From Amoebophrya sp. A120 (Eukaryota > Sar > Dinophyceae > Syndiniales > Amoebophryaceae): a stretch of DNA of 64,000 bases. The position numbers were made by a program, and so were the translations under genes. This document shows positions 45,501-58,300 of this stretch, in pieces. The notes beneath the pieces were generated by a model that was not told where the DNA came from, did no database searches, and worked only from the letters and a program-made list of their open reading frames with translations. The DNA is taken from NCBI GenBank assembly GCA_905178155.1, contig CAJINV010000001.1, forward strand, positions 11,577,832 to 11,641,831, read 5' to 3'. Position 1 is the stretch's first letter. Each line of letters begins with the position of its first letter.

Positions 45501-48500
45501 TCGGCGTTCCGCGCTGCGGATGCACGTTCGACCTGCTGCTGCTGAGCCTCGAGACGCGCACGCTCCTCAGCCAAGCGCCCCTTTTCCGCAGCCACTTCGG
45601 CAGCGGTCTGAGCCTCCAACGAGGCTCGGGTTTGTTGCAGCTGCTCCTCAAATTTCTGCTGCGCCTCATTGCGAGCCTCCGCCGACTGCTGCGCAAACTC
45701 CTGGCGTAGCTGGCTCCATTCCGCGCGCTGGGCCTCGAGGTGCGAGCGCTGCGTCCGTAACGCTTGCTCATGCTCCTCGCGCTCCTTTTCGAACTGCACC
45801 CGCTCACGCTCCATCTTCTCGGTGGCCTCTTGCAGCTCCTTTTCGTATGCGCGCTTCGCATCCGCTTGCTTCTGCGACGCAAGGTCCTCCGCAAGTTGAC
45901 GCAGCCTGTTAAGGAATGTGCGGTAAAACTTTCTTCAGGAAACATGATAAACGAAATTGCACAAAAGATTTGCGATAAGGTTAAGGAAAAATCGCATCGG
46001 CATTGTCGAAAAGATAAAGGCTCTATCTACCTGGCTTCCTCGTTCGCCCGCGTAACGCTGATCTCCTGTTCCCGCTTTTCGAGTTCCTGCTTCTTTTCAT
46101 GCAGGTCAATCAAAAAGTCCTCACGCTCCTTGCGGATCTTCTGCTCCAAGGATGTCAGCCGCTGGATGTCTTCCTCCCGCACCTGCAGCTCTTTCATGTA
46201 CTCCATCTGTTGCTGCGCTAGTTTGGTTTCGAACTCCATGCGAATTTCCATTCGGTCGGACTCGCGCCGGGACATTCGCTTCTTCTCGTCGCGGTCGGAA
46301 TCCTCCGAGCTCCGCCCGCCCTTCGAAGAGCTGGGGGTGATGGACACGGAATCCGCTTTCTGTCGACGAGAGGTCGGAGGCGGCTGCGATCCGGAAAGTC
46401 GCCTGGCTACGGAAGCGCTCAACGGATCATCGGCAAACTGGCTGGAACCAAGACCGTCGCGGACGTTCTGTCGAGGTAGAATATCAACATGATTGTTGGT
46501 TTTTGTGAGCTTCTACATGATACGGTCGACAAACTTCAAGAACTATTCTAACACGATATTACGAAACATGATCAGATGGCAAAACAAGCAAAAAACCGAA
46601 TCATTAAGTACCACATCATCCACAGACCGCTTCATCTGGTCCGACCCGATGTCCGACGAGGCGGAAGAACCGGACTTGGTGCCCGGAGCGGCCAAAAGCT
46701 GCGACCGGCGCTCGGCAATCATGCCCAGAATATCGCGCGACAGCGTGCGGGAATCGGACAACAATCGCGTTGCCTCCTCGTCCCCTAAACCCAGCAACCG
46801 CAGGTCGTCACTGGTCAACGCACGCTCGGAAGGTCGCTTTTTACTTTTCGCAGAGGCGAGCGACTTCTCCGACTTTTCCGACTTTCCGTCCGTCTGACTT
46901 GACCTGGGCTCCGTCTGCGGCGACGAATGCGGAGAGGACGACGTCGGTTCCCCAACACTAGCGATCGGGGACAGAACCTGTCGATAGGTGCTTCCCGGTG
47001 TAATGTTCTGCTCTCCCTCCGGAGCCACACGTGGCGAGGCAGCGGAGGACGTCGTGAAAGTCTGGTGGCTAATGTTTTCTTTACGAGCTTTCGCATCGAG
47101 AACAACATTAGAAGTAGTGCTGCCAAGAATCGAGGCGGTGTTTATTTCTTCTTGTTGCTGCAGCAGACTTCTTTCCTGTTCTGCCTGGGCCTGCCGGGCG
47201 GTGTTCATGGTCACCGTGACTTGTGTTTCCTCACCGGACGACGCTGCGGACGAGGACGGCAGCGGCAGTCGGACCTTCGGGGAAACGTTTTTCGGGAGCG
47301 GGCTCGCCCCCTGCGACAGCGACCGCGGCGACGACCGCGAGGAGCCCGAACTCCGGATGGACCTAGGGGTCCGCGACTGTCCACGGGACGACTGCAGCTC
47401 CTGCTGCGCGGCTCCTGCGTCCGCCTGCATCCTTTCGCTGGCGTAGCTGCGCGGTGTGGACCGACCGCGCCCCGACCGAACGGTGGACTTCGACGAGGCC
47501 GCGGCATTTGACAGCGGACCGGCGTTTGGTGCCTCGGAAGGCGTCAACGAGCCCGTGTTCACACTCCGCCGGCGCTCTTCGTTCACCCGGGCAGCCGCCA
47601 TGTTCAGCTTTTGAATCGCCGCGGCCACTGGACTCTGCGACCGGACGACTTTCGGGGTGGCACTAGAACTATTCCCGCCTTTCTTCGTGTACAGAGGGGA
47701 CTTCAGCTGCACCCTGGCTTTCGCAGTAGCGGTGAGCATTGTCAGGCGGGAGGACGGCCCGGCAGAAGTAGAGCCGCTCGCAGGAGCACCTGCTCTCTTA
47801 GGTGACACGCTCGAACTTTTCGACGGAATGACGCTCGCGCCGGCGGCCATTCGGCTCGCCTTCGCGCGGAGCAAGTACGCCGGACTCGCGCTCTTTGCTG
47901 CCGCGGCCTTGGCGGAGGCAGACAGCACGCGAGAAGTAGAAGAGGAACTACTCGGTGCTACCAGATTTTTCGGCGAAACGTCACCGCGAGTCGATGACAC
48001 ACTGCTGGTCGCAGTCACGCCGGCCGAAGTGGAACTCTTCGCGGCAAACTTCTGCGAGGCCGTCAGCCTCGTGACCAGAGATTTCAAATCCACACTGCTC
48101 GTTGCGGTTTGCGGTGCCACGCTAGTCTTCGACGTGCTCCGCGGCGACGTTGGCTTCGTGGAGGTGGAGGATGAAACGCCCTTATTCATCGATGCAGCAG
48201 CCCCCGTGGTCGAGTTGGTCCGTAACCCCCCGCTCAACCGGTTGATAACCGCCTGAATTCGGTTTGCCTTCTTCTCCGCGCGGAATTCTTCAAGTCTGAT
48301 CTGCTTGGACGCGGTGATATTCCGAACTCGTTCCAGCAGCGCCTCCTCGTCCACCCGCACCGGCGGCAGGCGGGCACTTCTGGTTCCGGATTTCGGGTTC
48401 GCTTTGACGACTTTTTTCGAGCCATCCCAAGTGGGCTTGCTCATGGACTTTGGTTTCGACTTCATCGTGCTGGCTCCAGCCTTTGCAGCCACGCCACCCG

Positions 48501-48699
48501 GTACGCGAGTTTTAGTCCCGCCCAACGCAGCAGCTTTGGCGCTTATTTTTTGCGAATGCTCGCTACGCTTACTCGCACTGGATCTGGGCGTATAGTTGGA
48601 AGACTGCAACAACGCGTCTGAAGCTCGCGATTGAAGCAACACGTCTTCATTATATGGCTGCGACTCCAGCAAATCGTCGTCCCGGTAATCCATGTCCAT
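42587..48699 (-). CDS. Giant coiled-coil protein with a C-terminal membrane anchor
   Basis: Structure complement(join(42587..45905,46031..46467,46612..48699)), 5844 nt, 1947 residues, ATG at 48699 (MDMDYRDDDLLESQPYN). Introns GTACTT...CGACAG (144 nt) and GTAGAT...TAACAG (125 nt) keep frame. Residues 1-770 are Ser/Ala/Pro/Arg-rich and probably disordered. A long Glu/Ala/Arg/Gln-rich coiled coil covers about 775-1330. Another low-complexity region follows. One hydrophobic helix (RRILIVIVMILVIAVLTLIP) sits near 1862-1885, leaving a 58-residue tail. This layout, long coil plus one anchor near the C-terminus, is that of golgin/giantin-like tethers, but no family domain (GRIP, GRAB) is visible, so the comparison is structural only. 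Composition bias makes distant homology searches unreliable. Confidence 0.8.
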
Positions 48700-49870
48700 T
48701 TTTAAGCTTTTGTTTGACTCAAAAACGAAAATGTATCAAATCAAAAGTGAATTCCTGCATGTCTTGTGAGCAGAGGACTCCCTCCACATCCTCTGCAGGC
48801 TTGCAAAAGGCAAAAGGTGTTCAGATACATAGAGATGGAAAATGTAAGCGAAAAAATCATGTGAATTCATGTGGGGAAAAAGAATGCGATGAAAAGATGC
48901 TAAAGACAAACATGGTCGCAAAAAATATGCAAAAACTCAATACGAATTCAAAAAAACGAGACAAAAAAGGGGTCCGCTGTTGTGCAATTTGACGATTATT
49001 CAATGATGCCAGCATGGTTTTGTCGCGAAAAAGCACGATCGACAAGAAGATGAAGACGCGTCCACGAAAATAGAAAAATGCACGATGGAATTACGACAAA
49101 TTTTGCTGCACGGCAACGATTGTTTCTTTTTTTGCGGTTTTGTTGCTTTGGACGATTAGGGAAACCAGGAATGCACGATCACAAGCCGACACTGATGCTG
49201 CTGTACGCACTTTATTGTCACGAACCGAAAAACTTTGCGAAAGGGAAAAACCGATGCCGGGATCTATCAGTAGGAAGTCACGACCGACAGAAATTTGCAA
49301 AAAATCGTTTCCGATAATTTTTGACTTTTACGAGTTCGCTGAGAGTTAGTGCCATGCTGTATCCACAAAAGAGCCACGACCGATGAATGTGAATCCAGAT
49401 TAATGTACCGAACGCGGCAGGCGACCCTATCAATCGTTTCGATCGGTCGCTTCTGCCGATCGCTGCCCTAAGCGTGTCAGCCAACTGCACACAGTTTCTA
49501 GCAGGAGCAGCTGCAGCGCCGGGTTCCTATACAATTTATCAAAATATCAAAGCGCGGTCCCAAAAGTCGCACTTGCCACAACTGCAAGGCGCTTTACTGT
49601 ACGTTTTTACCTATTCTGTGTCGCAATATTAAGACACGCAATCGAGACACGGCGCCGTGGAACCAGTGCTCGCTTTGTGACACACACAATGTGGAGTGAG
49701 ATTTGTGGTGCAAAAAAGAACTTCTGTTCTCTATGTATGGTGGCAGAAAGTGGTGAATAAAAACCGGTTTGAACCTGCTCTCGTGTAGCAGGGTTTTTCG
49801 CTTGCATCAAGTACAACTACTTTTCACTTGTTGTCCGCAAATTTCAAAACAACCGATGTTTTTTCGACTG
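48700..49870. other. No gene recognised (1.2 kb)
   Basis: Between the coiled-coil gene start and the CLC gene's stop codon. Only short overlapping frames of up to about 110 codons, none with a domain. Confidence 0.45.
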
Positions 49871-52800
49871 CTAACCCTGCTTCCTCGGCAGCAGGGGCTC
49901 CGACAGGTCTTCCATTCTCTTGCTCACGTCTCGATCCATCTCGTTGCCCCCTCCGATCGGTATCGACACACCCGGTAGTGTGTTTGACGTGCTACGACGA
50001 CGGTCCACCAGCCGTTCTGAGTTCTCCCCCTGCTCGTGAATGCTGTCCAAGCTTTCGCGGTTACTGGTAAGCGTTCCAAGAGGTCCAAGGGCGATGCTCG
50101 TCTGCTGGGCCCACTGCGTCTTGCGCACGGCCAGGTTGCGCCGCTCGAAGCGAGCCTGTAAATAATGTTGTAGTCGCAGTTGTTTGAGTTTGATGCCTTG
50201 CGCTGGAATTGATTTCAGCTCCACGATCATGTCTAGCGTTTGGCTTTAACGGTCGGGCTGCAGTTCTACGAAAAACCAGAAAATTGTGCGTGTTTCAGTT
50301 TCTACGGACGAACAACGAAACCGAGTCTACTGCTACCAACGGCACAGAAATGTGAACGTGAACGAACGAAAAGGCTATAATAAAAGTTTGCACGGGTCGG
50401 CTCGAGGAGCGGCGGCCGTCAATGTCGCTCGGAATCACCACCATAAGACTGGTTGGGCGCCGGACACTCGGTATCGAGGGTGGTGAAAAGTCCTTCGGTG
50501 AGTCCTCCTTCCGTGCGGACAGGGAAACTGACGTCGTGCGTGTTTCGTCTGGAGTCCATCCGCGCGTTCCCTTTTGTTGTACGATGATTTTACGACACAT
50601 GTGGTTGTACGAGACCGACTTTACTTGTTTTCTTTTCGTGTGAACGAGTTTTGCTTGATTTTTTGGACGAATCTCTTCTGTGTGGTGCTTGCAGGATTAA
50701 GTACGAGTCAACGTTAAGTGCAAAGAAAAAAACGCTTCGGTATGACGTATTCTTGTATGAATGTAGTACCTGATTTGCCAGTCTGATCCCCGCCTGCACG
50801 ACTCGACCTGCCGCACGAAACCTGCCTTTCGCTGATGACAGCAACGACATTCTCTTCGGGGTTGACCCTTCCTCCGGTGAAGTAGAACTCGCGTCCTTCT
50901 TACCTCCCGCACTACTCGCATGTTCATCCGCAGCGTTCGTCGACGAAGCCGGAGACAAAATTGGTGACTGCTTCGGATGAATAACGTGATGCACATGGGC
51001 ATGGTCCATCTCGCCCCGTTTTTCTGGATGCAGAACCAAATGGTGCTGGTCCGCCTTGTGGATGCTTTCGACGCTCGCGACCGGCTGTGTCCGCGTGGCC
51101 CACTCCGTTGGGTCGTCCATGAAAGTTTTATGCTTTGGGACGTAGTCGACGTCGCCATTTTCCGATACGGCGTCAGGAGACTTGTCGCCGGCGAGGGCGC
51201 TGCTGCTGCCAGACAGAGGAGAGATGGATTCCTGCGGCAGTTTCGCCGCGGGCGCGAGGTGCTCCGTATGCTCGACCTCCTGCAAGTGCCGGACAAACGC
51301 CTTCTTCGTGATCAAACCGCGGAACTTCCCTGCAGAAACGACGGCAACAAACCGGAGACCAAGTTTGTGGAAGATCTGGTGGACGAGAAAGAGTGGCGTT
51401 TCCGGCACAATTCTGATAATCGTGTCGTCTAGTAAAGCGCTGTAGTCAAGCCCCGGGTTCTCCTCATGTTTCTTCTGCCGGTCGAAAAACCTGATGTTTC
51501 ACATAGGGGTAATCAACATATCGTGCAGATTTAGCTTCACTTTCGTTTATGTTTACATTGCATCGCGTTCGCAACTTTTCACAAGATACTGAAGTCACTT
51601 CTTAACGCACGTTTTTTCGCCTCTGTGACGTGTGGCGAGAAACAGAAAGTTGTTCAAAACATTACATCAATAAAAACAATACACTGGCGTTTCGTCGTCT
51701 ATTCTGTTGCCTCGGTGGAGGTAGCTCGGACTTTTATCCACCATGGCCCTTAATTCGTTTGCGTGAATGTAGCCGAGCAGCACCCACTCGTCCCCGCCCG
51801 CGTCGCCGAATTCCGACCGCACGAGCGGGAAGCCGTTGTAGTTCGGAAACACTTCCAGCATTTCCGTCATGGTGCCCACCGTGTTCGGGTCCTCGACGCA
51901 GATACAGTCAATGTCGTCGTCCATAATGTCCGCCGCCGTGCCCTTCACGATATGGTCCTCCGGCTCGTGGAGGTAAGGGTACTTCCTTAACCGTATGTGG
52001 CAGTCGTAAATGCCCTCCCCGAAGACGTCGCCCACCCAGCGCGCAACCTGCACCGCGAGCATGAAGGGCACGATGTGCTCCAGCGCACCGGTCAGCTCGA
52101 ACATGATCACCACCAGGGAGATGGTCACCCGGCACACACCGCCCAGCATGGCTGCCGCCCCGATCATGGCGTACACCCCCGGATCAATGAACACGTTCTC
52201 CGGGTCGAGCTGCAGGTTGACGTACCAGAGCGCGTTCCCGAGCATTCGGCCGATGCATGCGCCGCAGAAGAGGGACGGGACGAAAAGCCCCGCCGGGATA
52301 CCGGTGCCGAAGGTTATCGTCATCTGCAGAAACCGGTAGAAGCAGGCCAGCGCGAGGGTCCCGAGGGACACGAGGGAAAAGTTCGGCGTGCCGTCCTCGA
52401 CGGAACAAAGTTCCAGCTCGTCCTTCAGGTTCTGAATCCTGCTCCCCTGCGCAAAGAAGTCGCTGCAGGGGGCGAAGAGCCTGTGGATGACGCTGGTTCC
52501 GAGGGGAACGAGCAGGACGTTCAAGCTGTTCACGACAACCGTAAACGCCGCGATGCAGGCTACCTCGGCGACAACGGGGACGTTGCACCTCCACCATACC
52601 GACGCCCGGGTGGCACAGAGATCGCCGTTCAACCGGACGAAGATCGCGCCCAGAACGCCCCCAATCACGCCCAGAAAAGCGAAGGGGATGTACTCCATAA
52701 AGTGGATCATGCCCGTGTCGGTGACTTGGAACATGGTCAATTTGCCCGTGCCCGTCGGGTCGAAGTACTGCAAACTCAACGCCGCACAAACGGCTGCGAA

Positions 52801-52981
52801 AAATGCTCGGGAGCATGTCCGGGAAGGAAAGAAAGTCGATACCTGTGATGTGCTACAGATCATGCTTTGCTCCTTATGAAAGACTCAAAAATCAACGCGA
52901 TTGCAATGGATCAGAAGTACTCCATCCAACTAGGTACATTCACGGTGGAGCTTGTTCTATGACACCAGTACAAGGAAGTAC

Positions 52982-53012
<31 letters not shown>

Positions 53013-54391
53013 CCTCCTCAAAACTGAAGAGCACTCCTCCAAGCGGCGCACCGAACGCCACGGACACTCCGGCCGCCGCGCCCGCGGACAGCAACTCACG
53101 CACTTTCGCATGTGATTCGGCGAAGTTTCCCGGCAGCAAAGTCGAGCATAACATGGCCCAGCAGCAGCTCACGTGCACCAAGGGGCCTTCCTTCCCCAGA
53201 CACATACCAGCAGACACGACGAGGCAGAGGCCGATGCATTTGATGAAAAGGGTTGGTGCGGACAAGACCGCGGGCATGTGAAAACCACCGAGAATGGTTT
53301 TAATCTCCGGAATCCCGGATCCTCTCGCCGCCGGAGCCACGTTCTTCACCAAAATCGCCGCAATGACGGTGAGCAGGACCCCGGACACCGCCAGGACGAG
53401 GCTACGCCAGGTAGCCACCTCGAAGCCGCCCTGACTCTGGCCGAGAACCTCGCCCCAGGTCTTCAGCTGCCCTTGCGGAGCGGCGGTCGTGGTACCGTCA
53501 GGAGCGGTAGTCACCAGCGGTTGACACGCGAAGTTTGCGACGACCTGGTGATAGATATACATTGGGAATGGGACCAGATCAGCAACTACAGTGATGGTCT
53601 TGATAAACATAGTGGATAGCAAACACAAACTCAGATCAGAAGCACATCAACTACGAAAATCAAAATCAAAATGACGAAGGACGTAAAAATACGTCGTGCC
53701 CGCAACAGTCCTTCGCCGTCGCAAAAACGTTATCCACACAGTAGCCGTTTCGCCAGGTGAAAATTTTCTCGACCATGATTTCGATAAAGCTCGCACTAGC
53801 CGCCCCCATGAATCCCCCGATTCCGGGTATCACCCAGCTGGACGCCTCGAACCAGACGCGTTCTATCCTTCCGTGTTCCCCCGACTCGAATTCCGTCTGT
53901 CGCATCACGTCTTTCGTAAGTTCCCTGCGGAAAGAAACGGTAGAAAACGCGTCCCAGGGCGTGTAGCTCAACTTATTCGTCCGCTGCGCCGATGCGTTGA
54001 AGCTGCTTGCCTGCCGGCGCCTGGAGCGAATGTTTTCGCCGCCATAGCCACTGCTACCAGAACCGTAGCTCACTTTCTCACTATTGTAGCTGTCTATTTT
54101 ATTCAGGTTTTCTTCCTGCAGCGTCGCTCTGTCCCGCTCCTCCCCAATGCCCGCCACCGCGGACCCCTCGGAACGAAGTTGCGCGAACGCTCCGCCTGCT
54201 GGGCCCCCGAGGGACGTCGAACTCGCGGCGGTAGTTTGCCCAAAACTAACCGTCTTTGCGGAAGAGGACCCGGTTTTGTTGGACGACGGTTCATTGGGGA
54301 CGTCTTCGTCGATAATGAGTGAATCAGCAACCGCCGCCGCATCGTCACCATCGCCGTCCGTGAACCGTCGGTCGACCAAGTTATCGCTCAT
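49871..54391 (-). CDS. CLC-type chloride channel or Cl-/H+ exchanger with CBS pair
   Basis: Structure complement(join(49871..50155,50770..51490,51683..52842,53014..53629,53700..54391)), 3474 nt, 1157 residues, ATG at 54391 ([10 protein letters not shown]). The three CLC signatures are present: [16 protein letters not shown] and [12 protein letters not shown]. The Glu in GKEGP is the gating glutamate. The GVLFSFEE segment keeps an acidic residue where exchangers carry the proton glutamate, so an intracellular Cl-/H+ exchanger is more likely than a plain channel. Two CBS domains follow ([37 protein letters not shown]). N- and C-terminal tails are long and low complexity; the end reads [10 protein letters not shown]. 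The first intron fits only as GC-AG (70 nt); the second has a donor built of TACT repeats; the last is 614 nt and the final exon join is the least certain. The N-terminal cytosolic region is about 190 residues. Confidence 0.88.
52983..53010. repeat. (TAAG)7 microsatellite at a splice donor
   Basis: Seven perfect TAAG units lie in the second CLC intron. On the coding strand the exon ends GAGGAG and the intron starts GTACTTACTTACTT, so the donor site is the first unit of the repeat. Several equivalent GTAC/CTTAC steps follow within a few bases. Confidence 0.95.
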
Positions 54392-55374
54392 GGTTAAATT
54401 TTTCGAAAGCGCTTAGCTAGCGCTCATAGTGCATCATGCTTTGTTTGACCGCACCACAGCCTCCCCGGTGCTAAAATGGAAACAAGCCCCTGGGAGGCTC
54501 CCAGGGGCTCCTTTTTATCGCAAGTACTTTCGGTGCTGGCTCCTTTTTATCGCAAGTACCTGGGAGCAGAGCTCCGAGCTCTGCTGGCTCCTTTTTATCG
54601 CAAGTACTTTCGGTGCAAGGGAGCACGCTAATTTTTTCTCAAACTTCGCGAAACTACTACAGTATATGTCTAGCTTTAGCGTATCTCCACCGTCTCAGAT
54701 GCTCACCAGGACATCAGAAGAAAACTAGTATGTACTGTAGGAAACACACGACGACACATTGACATTGTTGGGGTATTTGAAGTGAGTACTCCGGAAAGGG
54801 AAGAACCTGTTAAAGATGCATGGAAGACGATTGTCACCGATTTTCCGTGCACCCTTCTAGTGGTGTACCGCATGCGCCGGGAAAAAGCAACAAACGTCGC
54901 AGCATCAATTCCAAGTACTGAGACTGATGAAGCTGAATGAAAACGAAAGAACGCGAAAAAAAAAATGGCAATGAAGAAGCACGATAGATTTTGATTTATG
55001 AAAAAAACAGAAAGAAAAAAATAACGAGCGCGACAAGGAAGATCGATTATGCCGGTTTCAACAGTACTGTACGATTGATACTTCTTTTTCATTTCTTGCA
55101 GTACGAAAAAAAAAGAACGACTTTGCGAATTGCGGACGACGACGATGTACTAAACGAGGCAAAAAAAAAGCTCCTCTGTGTGCAGCAAGAACGCGAGAGC
55201 GCAGTCGTTGAACAAGAAGTTTCGCAAATCCTGGGCACAACTAGGCTCTGGCTCACGCAAAATAAAGTTGCACGGGCAAATGTTGCGTTGCTTCTAATGA
55301 TGACTTGTAATGTACAGCGAAGAGCATTGTGATTCTGACTCATTCTGCCAGGCTGAGGCATCAACACGACAAAC
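54392..55374. other. Gap with palindromes and repeats upstream of the CLC gene
   Basis: No gene recognised. The part nearest the CLC start codon holds the palindrome/direct-repeat cluster at 54486-54607. The rest has short frames only, with A-rich runs at about 54950-55020 and 55105-55170. Confidence 0.5.
54486..54607. repeat. Cluster of three 21 bp direct repeats and two perfect palindromes
   Basis: GCTCCTTTTTATCGCAAGTA (plus one more C) occurs at 54507-54527, 54539-54559 and 54587-54607. Between them are two perfect inverted repeats: GCCCCTGGGAG with its complement at 54486-54508 (11 bp arms, 1 bp centre) and AGCAGAGCTC with its complement at 54565-54585 (10 bp arms, 1 bp centre). The first and third repeats are also followed by the same TTTCGGTGC. 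The cluster is 95-216 bp upstream of the CLC start codon, so it may be in the promoter or 5' untranslated region. Confidence 0.9.
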
Positions 55375-58300
55375 CTAGAGTCTCAAAAACTCTGTGAGCA
55401 GCTGTGTATTGATTTTGTTCCTTCGATTCGCAGTGCCCAGAGCCGAAGCAGCTTGGGAATTGTGATGCATCTTCATGAAGCGCGCATCGATTCGCTCCAC
55501 GAGGAGCATCGACGAAAACAGCGCTTCCACTGTCACCACCACCTCTTCCCGGGCGCGCGACTCGCTTTCCAAACAAGGATACAGCTCCCGGTGCTCGATC
55601 TCCAGCCAGGCACGCAGGAAGACAAGAGACCGCAAAACACCGTGGAGGTAGTCCTGCGAGTACTGGAGCAGCACAACATACCAGCAGCCAATAAGCACGG
55701 CAAGGGTAGACGGTTTGTCGTCAGGGGTAGCAGGTGGTGGAGCTGTTTTTTTCACTTTCGCCGTGTGCAGCAGTGAGCTTTTAGAAGAGCTGGAAGTGCT
55801 GGATTTCGAGTTGCTAGTAGCGGAGGTACTGACTGGCCTATCCTTATTCTTTCCGTTTTGCAGCACAAACTCTCCATCCTCGGGGGTTCGGGACTTCGCA
55901 GATCCGCGGGAAGAATTCGCGGGCGCGCTGGGCGGCGATGGCGTCCTGCTGCTTGTTGTCACAGGAGGTTTCTGTCTGTAGTTTGCGAGAACGAAGCTTG
56001 GCAGGTACTTCTTGATGAAGTGGAGAAATGCTTTCAAGCACCTACGGATGTAAAACGCCTGGTCCATCGGGTTCGTGGCGCGCAGGAACAGAGTAAAATC
56101 CTCGTTGCACAGCGCAAGGATCAGCGCGCCACTCTTCACCAGCACTTCCGCGACCGGCTCCTCCTCCGGCGGGGGCGTGTGCGCCTGCCCGCTTGTTGCG
56201 CTCGGTGAAGAGAAGAGCAGTTCTTTCCCGGCTCCTGCTTCTCGAGAAGATGTTGTTCTGCTGCCAGGTGTTGTTTGCAAGTGGAACCGCTGAAGCGCGT
56301 CAAGATGATCTCTGATCGCTGCGGTCTGTATGGCGGCGGAGCTAGGCGGTGGAGACTGAATTACCTCTCTGTCGTCTCCCAGAAGATCCACCCCGTCCTC
56401 GCCGTTTCCGCCAGCTACGACCATGCTCAGGTCCTCGCCGGCGTAAGTACTCGAGCCCGGTGGTGTCCCCGCGTGCGAATCAAGCGGACTGGCGTCATCC
56501 GGCGAGAACGCACCCTCTGCGGCGAGTAGCGCCGCGGAGATCGCTTTTCCAAACCCCTTCTCCGCGATCTCCTTTCCGGCCGGAGACCCGGTACTAGTAA
56601 GTACTACCGGCGGGCCGGGCGTTGTGACCGCAGCGGTCGACGTGTGGTCCGACGCCGGGGACTGCGGCCCCGCGGACTGCGCTTGCTGCAGAAGTTCTGC
56701 TGGGGAGAAAGCGAAGTTCGTCAAGACCCGCATCCCGTCCTGAGAGATGAGAACTTCGATTTTTGTCAATAGCGCGATCTCCAACGCGTCCAGGTCGTCC
56801 CCTTCGGGCAAGACTTTCAGCCAGCGCTTGTCCCAGAACCGAAAGGCTTCTTGCGCCAAACCTCGATACAGCGGTCCGCGTTCCAGCGCAACGTCTGCAT
56901 CTTGGAACTGGAATGGAGCTGCGCTCTCGTCTTGCGCGGAAATCGGCGAGGGCGCGCGCGGAAGCGAAGGCCGTTTACGACCTTTGGAATTGCTTCGGCG
57001 AGAACTGCTACTGCGCTGCCGTTCTGAAGTTGATGAAGTAGCTCTTGCTGTTCCATCCTCAAAGTAGTTCTCATCTGGGACGGGTGATATACTTCGCGAA
57101 GTCCGCTCTGCTTCATCTCGACGGTGCTGCAGCACTCTCTTGCCAGTCCTTCCCTCGAGCAGGCACAGGTAGTCTTCGAGCTCTCGCCGGCTTTTGTGAT
57201 GTTCATCGCTGGTGTCTAGTACTTCTGCTGGGCTCCGGTCCTCGCGCGATGGCGGCAGGAAGATCCGGATGGGATTTCCGGGGCTGGACAAGTCGCGCGG
57301 CGGCTTCAGGATTCCCTGACCGTACAAGACCGCTTCATGCGCGTTCCGCAACGCTTGGCGCATCCTGTGGAGGAAAGCGACCAGCTCCGCACGGCCCCGG
57401 GGCGACAGAAAGCGCAGAGACGCGCTGGAAGCGGAGTAACCGTGCCCATCTTTCGACTTCCTTCTTGTAGAGTAGTACGACGGGGAGCGGTGCGGCTGCG
57501 ATGGGTAGCGGATCAAGTTCCCCGGGTCGGGGCTCGAGGGCGCAGAGGAGTCCGGGGTCGGGAAGCGCAAACCCAAAAACGGAGAAACGGCGTCTTTCGG
57601 CTTCGATTTGCTCGACGTAGAGGAACACGTTGTGCTGACTTCCGTCTCAACCGTTGTTGCAGTCCTCCCACTGTCGGGAGCGCCGCTTCGAGATGAAATG
57701 GCTTCGGGCAGCCGGGGAGGTCGTGCTCCTGCTTCGGCTTTGCTGATGCTTTCGACGGTCGAAGTAGGTGCTGGTGTATTTTTTCCCAGCTCTGTTATTT
57801 CCTCTTTGAGTTCCAAAGAAATCGGTGACGTCCTTACAGTAGCGCCGTACGTCGCAGCTTCTCCTCCGAATACGGTGGACGATGTTACCGGCACCACCAG
57901 AAGGTGCCGGAATGGGTCGCAGGTAATTCGAGGATCGGTCATGTTCGCCAGCAATGCTGCGTCGTACTTGATTTTGTTTTTCGTCAAACTCTGTGGTCCT
58001 TTTCGGTTCGGTGAATGGCTGTTCGTCCGTCCAGAAACCAGCCTAGATGTGCTGGCTTGACCCGTGGAGGTTGTACTTCCGCCAAACTTCCACACTACCC
58101 CGTCATTCAGCTCCTCTTCGTAAAACAGCAGAATGGTCCGCATCACATCGAGCTTGTTCCGAGAGTAGTTCACCTTACGCTGGAATTGCCGGATCTCCGC
58201 GAACTTTTGCAATTCGTAGCTCGCGCCACGCTGCCACGCATCTCGACGACGGACAGAGAGCCAAATTTGCTGGTCCTGCGGCGATGCGATCGCCTTGGCG

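Noticed and set aside
44435-45709. Plus-strand frame of 424 codons opposite the coiled-coil gene
   Set aside because: Leu/Arg-rich antisense of a Glu/Ala/Gln coil; the apparent hydrophobicity comes from complementing GAG/GCG codons.
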